Positions 44,188 through 52,801 of a DNA stretch of 64,000 nt are shown here, piece by piece. The position numbers and the translations under genes are program-made. The notes beneath the pieces are model-generated. The model ran no database searches. It was given only the letters and a program-made list of their open reading frames with translations, and was not told the DNA's origin. Source of the DNA: Parapedobacter pyrenivorans_A (GTDB lineage: Bacteria; Bacteroidota; Bacteroidia; Sphingobacteriales; Sphingobacteriaceae); assembly GCF_041925275.1 (NCBI RefSeq), contig NZ_JBHEUZ010000005.1, forward strand, positions 1 to 64,000. Reading direction: 5' to 3'. Numbering within the stretch: the first letter of the stretch is position 1; every line of letters begins with the position of its first letter.

Positions 44188-45359
44188 ACCAAGCGCATCA
44201 CCTCGGTGTCGGGGGTAATGGCGAGCCCCCGGGTCTTGGTGAGCAGGTTCAGGCCGGGCGTCTTGCCACTTTCCAACGACCCATACGCGTCAGCGACACC
44301 TAGGAAACGTGCGCCATTGATGGTAGCCCATTGGATGGTGTCGGTAAACGAAAGCTCCGGAAAATATTGGTGGATAGCCTTCAATTCAGATAAAATACAT
44401 AGGCAATCATTCGAGGCAAGACTGTCCGTCCCCAAGGTGATCGTATGCCCATACTGGACAAAGTGAGGAACCTTTGGCAGCGTTCCCTCGATATATAGGT
44501 TTGCGTTGGGGCAGAAACACCAAGTGACGTTCCTCCGCTGCCGTTCAATGAAAAAGATATCCTTTGCCGTTGTGTAGGTATTGTGTACAAGCAAAACCGA
44601 TGTGTCGGTCGCCAAGTAGGGCATAACCGTATGCAGGGAATTTCGTGCCTGCGCTTTGAAATCGGTGATATCCTTGCCCAAGGCCCTGTAAAAGTCGACA
44701 AACTGCCCTTCCTTATACCGGAACAACCGGTTCTCGGCTTCGCTTTCCTGGTTATGTATACTCAACGGCATTCGCTGCCTACGGGCCCCTTCATCGATCA
44801 GCTTGAATAATTCTTTGGATACGGAATAGGGTGCGTGTGCGGTAATGGAACAATCGGTCTTCCCAAATTGGGCGGCGACAGCCATTGCCTCGGCCAATTT
44901 GCCCCCGGCCAAGGCCGATTCAAACCCCAGCACTTCCACAAAGGTGTGGTAATGTAATTTGCTGGCTTTTTTTATAGCGGCCGAAATACATGTGTTCGCG
45001 TGGTCTCCCACGGCGACGATACCGTTGTCGTAAAGCTGTTTGTCTGCCGCCTTCATTGCATCTACCACCGTGGCTTCGTCGGCGGTCCGTTGTGCCATCA
45101 CCTGTTGCAGGAACGGAACCAATCCGGTACCTTTCGGAATAACCCCTTTCATATGCGAAAGCTCGAGGTGGCAATGCGTGTTTACGAAGCCCGGTGTAAT
45201 GATGCCGGCGTGCCGCTGGATCGCCTTTCCGGATATGGCCCGGCTTGCGGGTGGATAAACACCTCGGATAATACCATCGTCGGTTACTTCGACAATACCA
45301 TCTTTGATGGCTTTTCCGGTAATCGGCAGCACATAGCTCGCCGAAAAATAGGTATTCAT
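44184..45359 (-). CDS. Amidohydrolase family deaminase-like protein
   Basis: 391 residues, metal-dependent amidohydrolase. Metal motif GFVNTHCHLELSH (His62, His64), HAPYSVSK, HNQESEAEN, and terminal aspartate in LGTDSLASND. Closest to the guanine/SAH/aminofutalosine deaminase branch; in a genome with futalosine hydrolase, an aminodeoxyfutalosine deaminase role is plausible but not shown. Start at MNTYFSAS, 20 codons downstream of the first ATG in frame. Convergent with the PAP2-like gene. Confidence 0.85.
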   Translation of the reverse strand: MNTYFSASYVLPITGKAIKDGIVEVTDDGIIRGVYPPASRAISGKAIQRHAGIITPGFVNTHCHLELSHMKGVIPKGTGLVPFLQQVMAQRTADEATVVDAMKAADKQLYDNGIVAVGDHANTCISAAIKKASKLHYHTFVEVLGFESALAGGKLAEAMAVAAQFGKTDCSITAHAPYSVSKELFKLIDEGARRQRMPLSIHNQESEAENRLFRYKEGQFVDFYRALGKDITDFKAQARNSLHTVMPYLATDTSVLLVHNTYTTAKDIFFIERQRRNVTWCFCPNANLYIEGTLPKVPHFVQYGHTITLGTDSLASNDCLCILSELKAIHQYFPELSFTDTIQWATINGARFLGVADAYGSLESGKTPGLNLLTKTRGLAITPDTEVMRLV

Positions 45360-45711
45360 AGTCGCATGGGTTTCATCGTTGGTCGCAGTCAAATAAACCG
45401 AAACACACTTGCCCAAGGTTACGATGACCTGGGATCACTTCCTTCACAGAGCCAATTACCTATCGTGTCATTCAGGTTAGGCTTAATTTGACGTAATACA
45501 CTGCCTTTTTTTTGGCTACTACTTCGTTCTGTTTTCTTGAGGTAGGCGCCCTGCTATCTCTTCTGAAACATGCCTCGTCTCGCTCAAAAATAAGCGACAA
45601 ACATTTTAACGATATAAATTTAGATAGCTTCTTAGGCAAATATGTGTTTTTTTTCGTGCCAAACCAAACAACCGGAAAAAATACCGGCAAAAAAAGCCGT
45701 ACCTTTGTGCC
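45360..45711. other. Divergent intergenic region, 352 bases
   Basis: Between the amidohydrolase start and rlmN. It holds the rlmN -7 element near its right end and a CCGG-AAAAAATA-CCGG dyad just before that. I see no gene, RNA or strong hairpin in the rest. Confidence 0.6.
45700..45707 (+). promoter_or_regulatory. -7 element (TACCTTTG) four bases before rlmN start
   Basis: Exact TAnnTTTG followed by four bases and GTG 45712; again a leaderless arrangement. Confidence 0.65.
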
Positions 45712-46776
45712 GTGTGTGCGGTCAAATCGAAAATCGATATACGTAGCCTGACGCTCGAGCAATTGCAGGCCCAGTTGTCGGCCATGGGCCAGCAAGCGTT
45801 TCGTGCAAAGCAGATTTATTCATGGCTCTGGCAGAAATCGAGTGTTGATTTCGAGGAAATGAGCAACCTGAGCAAGCCGCTACGCGACACGTTGAAGCAG
45901 GAATTTGCCATCAATGCCGTACGGGTACAGCGGGAACAACACAGTGGCGACCGCACCATCAAAAGTAGCTTTGCGCTCCACGACAACCACATCATTGAAG
46001 GGGTACTGATCCCCGCGCCGGACCGTATGACGGCCTGTGTGAGTTCCCAGGTGGGCTGTAGCCTCACTTGCAAGTTTTGCGCCACGGGGTATATGGACCG
46101 TAAGCGCAACCTGAACGCCGACGAGATATATGACCAAGTGGTCCTCATCGGTAAGCAAGCACAGGAACATTATAGGCAACCCCTCACCAACATCGTATAC
46201 ATGGGAATGGGTGAGCCATTGCTCAACTACAGCAATGTGATGAAGTCCGTCGAACGGATTACAGCACCCGACGGGTTGAACATGGCGTCAAAACGCATCA
46301 CCGTTTCCACCGCCGGTATCGCCAAAATGATCAAGAAACTGGGCGACGACCAGGTACGCTTCAATTTAGCCCTTTCATTGCACGCGGCAAACGATAGTAA
46401 ACGCAACGAAATCATGCCGATCAACGAGCAAAACTCACTGCGTGCGCTTGCCGAGGCACTGAAATATTACTACGCCAAAACCAAGAACCCGGTTACGTAT
46501 GAGTACATTGTGTTCAACGGCGTGAATGATGGCCTTACGGATGCACAAGAACTCGCCGCTTTTTGCAAACACCTGCCATGCAAGGTCAACATCATCGAGT
46601 ACAACCCCATTGCCTTTGCCGATTTCGAGAATGCAGCAGCAGACAAAATCGACCGGTTCGCCGATTTTCTCCGGCAGCGGGGGATAACGACTAATGTGCG
46701 CCGCAGCCGAGGTAAAGACATCGATGCCGCATGCGGGCAGTTGGCCATCAAGGAAACAGCCACCCCTACCACTTGA
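45712..46776 (+). CDS. rlmN: 23S rRNA (adenine2503-C2)-methyltransferase
   Basis: 354 residues, radical SAM enzyme with CSLTCKFC (Cys116, Cys120, Cys123) binding the 4Fe-4S cluster, and the catalytic C-terminal cysteine (Cys341, DIDAACGQLA). Methylates A2503 of 23S rRNA and A37 of some tRNAs. GTG start after a TACCTTTG element. The family N-terminus KIDIRSLTLEQLQ supports the start. Confidence 0.96.
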   Translation: MCAVKSKIDIRSLTLEQLQAQLSAMGQQAFRAKQIYSWLWQKSSVDFEEMSNLSKPLRDTLKQEFAINAVRVQREQHSGDRTIKSSFALHDNHIIEGVLIPAPDRMTACVSSQVGCSLTCKFCATGYMDRKRNLNADEIYDQVVLIGKQAQEHYRQPLTNIVYMGMGEPLLNYSNVMKSVERITAPDGLNMASKRITVSTAGIAKMIKKLGDDQVRFNLALSLHAANDSKRNEIMPINEQNSLRALAEALKYYYAKTKNPVTYEYIVFNGVNDGLTDAQELAAFCKHLPCKVNIIEYNPIAFADFENAAADKIDRFADFLRQRGITTNVRRSRGKDIDAACGQLAIKETATPTT

Positions 46777-46782
46777 GTACCC

Positions 46783-47478
46783 ATGCATGTCAAACGATAC
46801 TTCAACGATTTGACATCGCTTTTTTTTGCGCAGACATGCGCAGGGTGCGATGCCCCGTTGGTAAGCGGCGAAAAGCTTATCTGCACCACCTGCTGGTACC
46901 ACCTCCCCCGCACCCATTCCCATCAAGACAGGCAGAATAGCAGTGCCCGGCAGCTTTGGGGCAGGGTCCGTATCGAGGCAGTGGCTTCCTATTGGTATTT
47001 CCGCGAGGATTCGCGCGTAAAACGGATCATCCACCAACTGAAGTACCGCAACTGCCCCGAAATCGGCACCGTCATCGGGGCAAGGTACGGGGCGGCACTT
47101 ACCGATACCGCCCCTTTCAATCAAGCGGATATCATCGTGCCGGTACCCTTGCATCCCAAAAAACTCCGCAAGCGGGGATACAACCAAAGTGCTTTTTTCG
47201 CCAACGGCATTGCCCGTTCGATGCAGTTGCCAATGGCGGAAAACGGCTTGGTTCGAAAGAGGCCTACCAAAAGCCAAACCCATAAGAACCGCTACGAGCG
47301 GTATGAAAATATGTTACAGACGTTTGAAGCAAACGATATCGATGCGATTGCCGATCGGCACGTACTACTGGTTGACGATGTGTTGACGACCGGCGCTACG
47401 CTCGAGGCCTGTGCCAGCACCTTGCTGGAAAACGGGGCTGCCCGCGTGAGTGCGGTTACCATTGCCAAAGCGCTGTAG
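46783..47478 (+). CDS. comF: ComF family phosphoribosyltransferase-like protein
   Basis: 231 residues. N-terminal zinc-ribbon with CAGCD and CTTCW, then a PRTase fold ending in VLLVDDVLTTGATLEACA, the PRPP-binding loop. ComF is needed for single-strand DNA uptake during transformation in some bacteria; its exact activity is unclear. Five bases after rlmN, so probably co-transcribed. The 3' end is overlapped antisense by a candidate small lipoprotein gene. Confidence 0.92.
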   Translation: MHVKRYFNDLTSLFFAQTCAGCDAPLVSGEKLICTTCWYHLPRTHSHQDRQNSSARQLWGRVRIEAVASYWYFREDSRVKRIIHQLKYRNCPEIGTVIGARYGAALTDTAPFNQADIIVPVPLHPKKLRKRGYNQSAFFANGIARSMQLPMAENGLVRKRPTKSQTHKNRYERYENMLQTFEANDIDAIADRHVLLVDDVLTTGATLEACASTLLENGAARVSAVTIAKAL

Positions 47479-47622
47479 TGTTGACGAAGGATCCGCGGTT
47501 AGGGCCACCGCCTTTTGGCGATGTACCGACGGGCACTTGCATCCCTTGCTGAAAATCCCGCAAGAAGACACGGACACCATCACGGTAGCTGCCAATGCAA
47601 GCCGGACAATTTTATACTTCAT
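47365..47622 (-). CDS. Candidate small lipoprotein, overlaps comF 3' end
   Basis: Frame of 85 residues from ATG 47622: MKYKIVRLALAATVMVSVSSC, a lipoprotein signal with lipobox, then GIFSKGCKCP. The start overlaps the VanZ stop (ATGAAGTATAA arrangement), indicating coupling. Short lipoproteins with a C.C-P motif occur in related genomes. The last 40 or so residues run antisense through comF and look unlike a normal protein tail, so the true gene may have been extended by loss of its stop, or the frame may be false. Confidence 0.45.
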   Translation of the reverse strand: MKYKIVRLALAATVMVSVSSCGIFSKGCKCPSVHRQKAVALTADPSSTLQRFGNGNRTHAGSPVFQQGAGTGLERSAGRQHIVNQ

Positions 47623-48034
47623 AACTTTCGTTCTTGGCATGGGCTATTTTGGACGGCACGGTTTCCGCCCGGTAAACGTTATGCAAAAGGAGGTAGGCAA
47701 ATACACCCATCCCTGTTCCTACTGCATCCGCGAAAAGGTCCCACACTTCCGCCGAGCGGTAAATAAAAATCTTCCATTGCAGGAATTCCGTAAGCAACGC
47801 GAACAAGCTGGAAAAAACGATTACCTTGATGGAAATACGCCACGACGGTTTGAATGTCCCTACCCGCCGAATGGCGCCATAGTAGAGCAATACAGTGAAA
47901 ACAAAGAAAAAGCCGGTATGCACCAGTTTATCTATTCCAGGAAACTTCGGCACTTCATCTGTGGCCGCCGATGGCAAGCCGCATAACACCACCACGACCA
48001 CGGCCCACAACACCGCCCATATGTAATGTTTCAT
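47612..48034 (-). CDS. VanZ-like membrane protein
   Basis: 140 residues with four hydrophobic helices and the VanZ-typical DKLVHTGFFFVFTVLL and SSLFALLTEFLQWKIFIYRSAEVWDLFADAVGTGMG (Glu/Asp pair at helix ends). VanZ homologues are associated with teicoplanin resistance in enterococci; in Bacteroidota they are of unknown role. Separated from gcvH by a terminator, so it likely has its own promoter. Confidence 0.88.
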   Translation of the reverse strand: MKHYIWAVLWAVVVVVLCGLPSAATDEVPKFPGIDKLVHTGFFFVFTVLLYYGAIRRVGTFKPSWRISIKVIVFSSLFALLTEFLQWKIFIYRSAEVWDLFADAVGTGMGVFAYLLLHNVYRAETVPSKIAHAKNESYEV

Positions 48035-48154
48035 TCGAAAACAATTTTGTCCTTTACGGCCTCATGGAACCTGCATCTTCACCGCCTTTTTTCGTCAGGC
48101 GCTGACATGGCAGGTTTCATGTTCTCCTTTTGCCTGCTATCGAGCCATTATAAT

Positions 48155-48196
48155 GCCAAAAAGAAACGACATCCACCACCACGGCAGATGTCGTTT
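48155..48196 (-). terminator. Terminator of gcvH
   Basis: 10-bp stem AAACGACATC/GATGTCGTTT (48164-48173 with 48187-48196) followed on the minus strand by CTTTTT. About 20 bases beyond the gcvH stop. Confidence 0.88.
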
Positions 48197-48214
48197 GTGA
48201 GGAGATACCCCTTG

Positions 48215-48595
48215 TTATACGGCTACCTGTGCCTCGTAATCCGCCGCGGAAAGCAACCCCGCTGCATCCGCTGGGTTGTTCAGTTTCACACGGACAAGCC
48301 AACCCGCTCCGTATGGATCTTGATTGACCAGCTCTGGCGAACTGTCTATTTCATCATTGACCTCCAGCACCGTGGCCGTAACAGGCATAAACAAGTCGGA
48401 CACCGTCTTTACCGCTTCGACGGTACCAAACACTTCGTTTTGTGCTACCTCATCACCCACGGTATTGACGTCGATGAATACGATATCGCCAAGCTCACGC
48501 TGGGCAAAATCGGTAATACCGATGATGGCTTCTTCACCTGTTACGCGAATCCATTCGTGGTCTTTCGTGTACTTTAAATCTTTAGGAAAAGTCAT
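48215..48595 (-). CDS. gcvH: Glycine cleavage system H protein
   Basis: 126 residues; the lipoyl-attachment lysine is Lys63 in TVEAVKTVSDL, with the family start KYTKDHEWIRV. It shuttles the methylamine group between P and T proteins. No gcvT or gcvP in the window. Monocistronic with its own terminator. Confidence 0.96.
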   Translation of the reverse strand: MTFPKDLKYTKDHEWIRVTGEEAIIGITDFAQRELGDIVFIDVNTVGDEVAQNEVFGTVEAVKTVSDLFMPVTATVLEVNDEIDSSPELVNQDPYGAGWLVRVKLNNPADAAGLLSAADYEAQVAV

Positions 48596-48690
48596 TTGAA
48601 TACGATTTACTTACTACTTCATGCATACATTGACGACGCGGCATGGTGAATGAACACAAGCCGGTCTAAAACACCTTCCAAACATAGATA

Positions 48691-48724
48691 AAATTGCTTT
48701 TAATACACAATACAAAAGCAATTT
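48691..48724. repeat. Orphan 11-bp hairpin AAATTGCTTTT/AAAAGCAATTT
   Basis: In the divergent gcvH-anmK gap, 90 bases upstream of anmK and about 100 upstream of gcvH. T-runs on both sides make it look like a bidirectional terminator, but no gene ends here. A second hairpin, CCGCCG/CGGCGG, follows at 48738-48758. Confidence 0.5.
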
Positions 48725-48813
48725 TTCCAATGCTCCTCCGCCGACCCCTATGCGGCGGCTACAAGAAAATAGGATGGCAAGGTAAAACTGCAAAATACAT
48801 ATCTTAGCGAATT

Positions 48814-50013
48814 ATGAATCCATATGTCCATAAGCTATCTGCGGTAGCCAAGCAGCCAAGCCGGTTGGTGATCGGCCTCATGTCGGGTACATCGCTCGAT
48901 GGTTTAGATATCGCGCTCTGCCGTATTGCGGGCAGCGGTACCGGCACCACGCTTGAGCTCCTCCGCTTTGACACCAAGGAATATACCGACGAGTTCCGCG
49001 AGCGGGTACGGCAGGTCTTTGCCAAACGCACCGTGGACCAACTGGTACTCAGTGGGCTCCATGCCCTCATCGGGAAACTCCATGGGACACTGGTAAACGA
49101 AGCATTGCGCGGTTGGGGGGTGTCACCGGCCGATGTCGACCTCATCGCTAGCCACGGCCAAACGGTTTTCCACGCACCGCAATCGCTCACGGGCACCACC
49201 GACTACCCGAATAGCACGCTGCAACTGGGCGACGGCGATCACTTGGCCGTAACCACCGGCATCATTACGGTTTCCGACTTCAGGCAAAAACACGTTGCTG
49301 CAGGGGGCGAGGGCGCACCGTTGGCGGCCTACGGCGATTACTTGCTCTTCACCGACACGCATGAAACGCGTGTATTGCTTAATATCGGCGGTATTGCCAA
49401 CTTCACGCTCCTTCCTGCCGCCAATGGGAATGGCAATCCCTGTTTTGCCACGGATGTAGGTCCCGGCAACACGCTCATGAATCAATACATGCTGGCGCAT
49501 TTCGGGGTAGAAATGGATCGTGACGCCCAAGTGGCTGCCAAAGGCACCGTCAGCGAGCCGCTGCTGGAAGCCCTGTGCGACCACGATTTTTTTGCACTTC
49601 CTTTCCCAAAAACCACCGGTCCGGAATTGTTTAACCTCCCATACCTTGAGCGGGCTCAGCGGGCCAGTGGCACCGGAAGCCTCCGTACCCATGATGTAAT
49701 GGCCACCTTGGTCGCATTCGCCGCATCGGCCATCGTTGCGTCCGTGCAACGTGCCGTACAGGCATGCCGCAATCCCTGTGTCTACATCAGCGGCGGCGGA
49801 CTGCACAACCCCTTACTGGTAGAGCGCATAACCCTCGGGCTTACGGGAATACCCGTGTCTTCGTTCGAGGTGCTGGGGCTCCTACCCGATGCGAAAGAAG
49901 CTGCTCTTTTTGCTCTGTTGGCCAATGAGACCGTGGCAGGGAAGGCCGTCCATGCTACCGCGATCTTCGATTCGCCGGCGGTGTGCATGGGAAAAATCAG
50001 TTTCCCTGCTTAG
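48814..50013 (+). CDS. anmK: Anhydro-N-acetylmuramic acid kinase
   Basis: 399 residues with the ASKHA-type ATP loop GLMSGTSLDGLDIA (about 20-33), LASHGQTVFH, and ISGGGLHNPLL near the C-terminus. It phosphorylates anhydroMurNAc released by cell-wall recycling to MurNAc-6-phosphate. Upstream TATCTTAG (48800-48807) approximates a promoter element. Confidence 0.95.
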   Translation: MNPYVHKLSAVAKQPSRLVIGLMSGTSLDGLDIALCRIAGSGTGTTLELLRFDTKEYTDEFRERVRQVFAKRTVDQLVLSGLHALIGKLHGTLVNEALRGWGVSPADVDLIASHGQTVFHAPQSLTGTTDYPNSTLQLGDGDHLAVTTGIITVSDFRQKHVAAGGEGAPLAAYGDYLLFTDTHETRVLLNIGGIANFTLLPAANGNGNPCFATDVGPGNTLMNQYMLAHFGVEMDRDAQVAAKGTVSEPLLEALCDHDFFALPFPKTTGPELFNLPYLERAQRASGTGSLRTHDVMATLVAFAASAIVASVQRAVQACRNPCVYISGGGLHNPLLVERITLGLTGIPVSSFEVLGLLPDAKEAALFALLANETVAGKAVHATAIFDSPAVCMGKISFPA

Positions 50014-50014
50014 C

Positions 50015-50689
50015 TTATTCTTCGCCGAGCGCCTCGTGGAGAAACAGCTTGAAATCGTACATCCGGCGGTAGGCCTGTAAAACACGCTCCAGGCCGTCCG
50101 CATGTTGCAAGTCAGCATCCGTAAACGACTCAAAGGCGGTGAAGCTCTTAAGCTTTAGCCAATCGATATAGGGATTATCTTCACTGAACCCGGCCGGTGG
50201 CCTTTTCAACACATCTTGTGTATCTAGCTGACAATGCTCTTTGAAAGCCGATTCATTCACAATATCCAATAGGCGGGCACCGTTGTAATCTATTTCCTGC
50301 CTGATGGCCGCCAGGTGTTCTTTCTCGGGCCGCCAATATCCCGCCGCCGCAAAGCTATTGCCCGGCTGTATGTGGATGTAATATTCAGGCCCATTCAGTT
50401 TGCGGCCGGCCGTGGAAATCCCCGCTCCCAACCACGTTTTGTACGGCGTCTTGTCCTTACTGAATCGGGTATCGCGGTAAATCCGGAAGACGCACTTGGA
50501 CACCGGAATATCTGCCGAAATGTAGCGGTCCCATTGGGCGAGCCCTTGAATCAACCCTGCGGTAAAATCCTTCATGTTCTGCCAGGCGCGATCATACTCC
50601 ACACGGTGTTCCTGGAACCATTCCCTATCGTTGTTTGTTTTGATTGCCTCCAAAAAACCAAATGTATTGGCATGTATATTCGTCTGCAT
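50015..50689 (-). CDS. DUF2461 family protein
   Basis: 224 residues starting with TFGFLEAIKTNNDREWFQEHR, and containing KCVFRIYRDTRFSKDKTPYKTWLGA and FAAAGYWRPE, the conserved blocks of DUF2461 (TIGR02453). No function is known; members often sit by housekeeping genes. Convergent with anmK, one base between stops. Twenty bases after cdsA on the same strand. Confidence 0.9.
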   Translation of the reverse strand: MQTNIHANTFGFLEAIKTNNDREWFQEHRVEYDRAWQNMKDFTAGLIQGLAQWDRYISADIPVSKCVFRIYRDTRFSKDKTPYKTWLGAGISTAGRKLNGPEYYIHIQPGNSFAAAGYWRPEKEHLAAIRQEIDYNGARLLDIVNESAFKEHCQLDTQDVLKRPPAGFSEDNPYIDWLKLKSFTAFESFTDADLQHADGLERVLQAYRRMYDFKLFLHEALGEE

Positions 50690-50709
50690 GATGCGATGTG
50701 TTTTGTAAA

Positions 50710-51510
50710 TCAGTACACCAACTCAAGAAATACGAGTACCGCCGGCGCGGCAAACAGCAGCCCGTCGAAACGGTCGAGCAAGCCCCCATGGCCGGGCAAC
50801 ACCGCACCTGAGTCCTTCACTTGCTGGCTGCGTTTGAGCATGGACTCCACCAGGTCACCGAAGGTGCCAAACAGCGAAACGACCAACGCCATACCTACCC
50901 ATTGCCACCCGGCCAATACCGCAAAATAGTGGGTCAACACAAGGGAGGTTACCAACGCCAACAACACACCCCCGACAAATCCCTCCCACGTCTTGTTGGG
51001 CGATATGCGCTCGAACAGCCGGCGTTTGCCAAAAAACTTTCCTGTAAGGTATGCCCCCGTATCGTTACCCCAAAGGATTAGCATGAAACCCAGCGGCAAG
51101 CGGTGGTCATACGCATCCGTCACAAAACCCAGCGAGAAAAAGGCAATGAACGGCAACACCACATAGACCGTACCCAACAGTGTGTAGGCAATGCTGCCGA
51201 ATGGCTTTTCATGCTGTTGATAAAGCGGAAGGATAAAGGCAAGCGTGACCAGCGGAATCAGCAATAGCAGGTAGCGCACATCGAAAGCGACTAAACGGTA
51301 ACCGGCGAATAGCCCAAATCCGAGCGTACCCAATAGCGCCCCCAACAGCCTGTTCGGCTTACCGGTATCGTCGCCGATGATCCGGTAAAATTCATTTACG
51401 CAGTAGGCACTCAACAAGATAAAAAAACCTGCGAAGATATAACTCCCCAACAACATGGAGGCCACCATAACGATGACAAAAAAGAGGGCAGTGATGGCAC
51501 GTATTTTCAT
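50710..51510 (-). CDS. cdsA: Phosphatidate cytidylyltransferase
   Basis: 266 residues, about seven membrane helices, with the CDP-alcohol motif region GKRRLFERISPNKTWEGFVGG and the C-terminal signature GDLVESMLKRSQQVKDSG, LPGHGGLLDRFDGL. It makes CDP-diacylglycerol for phospholipid synthesis. Follows the DUF2007 gene by five bases. Confidence 0.96.
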   Translation of the reverse strand: MKIRAITALFFVIVMVASMLLGSYIFAGFFILLSAYCVNEFYRIIGDDTGKPNRLLGALLGTLGFGLFAGYRLVAFDVRYLLLLIPLVTLAFILPLYQQHEKPFGSIAYTLLGTVYVVLPFIAFFSLGFVTDAYDHRLPLGFMLILWGNDTGAYLTGKFFGKRRLFERISPNKTWEGFVGGVLLALVTSLVLTHYFAVLAGWQWVGMALVVSLFGTFGDLVESMLKRSQQVKDSGAVLPGHGGLLDRFDGLLFAAPAVLVFLELVY

Positions 51511-51515
51511 GTGGG

Positions 51516-51734
51516 CTATTGTTCGCTATCTTCTCCTTCCATTTGGGCTATCAAGCCCCTAGCAAACACCTCTTCAGATTCGTGGACGTACAGCTCCACT
51601 TGGCCAAACCGATAAGATGAATCCTGCTTATTCATAATCACCGCCGACACGCCATGCTCTTCAAGCATCTGCTTGGTGATCTCCGCTTGGACGGGATTGG
51701 CGGTAGTAAATAGTTTAACCCAGTGTTTTTCCAT
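51516..51734 (-). CDS. DUF2007 small signal-transducing-type protein
   Basis: 72 residues from MEKHWVKLF, with AEITKQMLEEHGVSAVIMNKQDSSY typical of DUF2007 (PII-like fold). Function unknown. It overlaps the 3' end of the CPBP protease gene by 20 bases and precedes cdsA by five, so the three form an operon. Confidence 0.85.
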   Translation of the reverse strand: MEKHWVKLFTTANPVQAEITKQMLEEHGVSAVIMNKQDSSYRFGQVELYVHESEEVFARGLIAQMEGEDSEQ

Positions 51735-52686
51735 GGCGTCGTGTGTTTTTTTCCGTGGCCGTTTTGTGGTATTGATAGAGCAAGACTCCGGTAAGCACAA
51801 AGCTAATAAAATAAAGGTATACTGGTATTTGTTCGCCGAAGTTCATATCGTCGAGTGACTTTCCTTGCCGCTGAAGGTAAAACGCGGCTATCACCGCGGT
51901 GGCATTATTGATGAAGTGGGCCAATACGGGCAACCAGATATTCTTCCCCCACAGTAGCATATAGCCAAACAACGCCCCGAGCAACATCCGCGGCAAGAAT
52001 CCGTAAAACTGTAAATGGATCGCACTGAACACGATGGCGGTGGCCCAGATGGCAAGGTGCGGGTTACGGAACCAGCGGATGAGGATGCCCTGCACACACC
52101 CACGAAACAGGAACTCTTCGCCGACGGCGGCGATGACGGCCACCACAAGGAGGTTTACCATGAGCCCCCAATAGGTGGTATCAGACAGGAAAATGCGTGT
52201 CAACTGCTCCAGCTCAGCCTCTTTGGCCCTCATCCAGTTTTCCAGGCCCGACAGTGCTTCGGGCAGTACCAGCCGTTCGTTGAGTTTGATTGCCTGCTCG
52301 AAAATGGGCGCTGAGAAAAACATAATGCCCACGATGATAAACCACAGCTGCGGGTTAACCGGAGCTTTGAAGTCGAGGTACCGATGGCGTCGCTTTTCGA
52401 TGGGCCCCATCAACCATGCCGGAAAGACGAACATGCCGATGCTGGAACCCGCCTGTACGATTTTCATGAAGGCGGCATTGGAACTATCGCCCGACAGGAG
52501 CCCTTCGAGATTGCCGATGCCGGCAGACCCATTGGTTACGGCAAGCCCGATAAACACCGAGAGCATACCGAATATAACTGCTCCGGCAAAAACAAGGGCC
52601 AACAGCAGGATCAATGAAGTGATGGGATGGTTCTCTCCAGGTTGCCGGAGGCCGTCCGGGAACGCATTATGCTCGGTCATTGGCAC
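51715..52686 (-). CDS. CPBP intramembrane metalloprotease
   Basis: 323 residues, eight or so membrane helices, with the CAAX-protease/bacteriocin-processing motifs: GEEFLFRG (EExxxR), FSAIHLQFYGF (FxxxH) and HFINNATAV (HxxxN). Members act in prenyl-protein processing, bacteriocin immunity or unknown proteolysis. First gene of the CPBP-DUF2007-cdsA run. Confidence 0.9.
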   Translation of the reverse strand: MPMTEHNAFPDGLRQPGENHPITSLILLLALVFAGAVIFGMLSVFIGLAVTNGSAGIGNLEGLLSGDSSNAAFMKIVQAGSSIGMFVFPAWLMGPIEKRRHRYLDFKAPVNPQLWFIIVGIMFFSAPIFEQAIKLNERLVLPEALSGLENWMRAKEAELEQLTRIFLSDTTYWGLMVNLLVVAVIAAVGEEFLFRGCVQGILIRWFRNPHLAIWATAIVFSAIHLQFYGFLPRMLLGALFGYMLLWGKNIWLPVLAHFINNATAVIAAFYLQRQGKSLDDMNFGEQIPVYLYFISFVLTGVLLYQYHKTATEKNTRRHGKTLG

Positions 52687-52747
52687 GCATTAATTTGGGG
52701 ATGAAGATACGGATTGCTGCTGACACTCGGAAACACCGATGACGGGA

Positions 52748-52777
52748 TTGCGCGTTGGCATAATAATCGTATCTTTG
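52748..52777 (+). promoter_or_regulatory. Promoter of aspartyl protease gene
   Basis: TTG (52748-52750), 19 bases, TATCTTTG (52770-52777); 24 bases before ATG 52802. Confidence 0.65.
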
Positions 52778-52801
52778 ATAAACAAACCCAAAGGCACCGC
52801 T

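Noticed and set aside
46435..47283. 282-codon minus-strand frame
   Set aside because: Antisense to rlmN and comF, both well supported.
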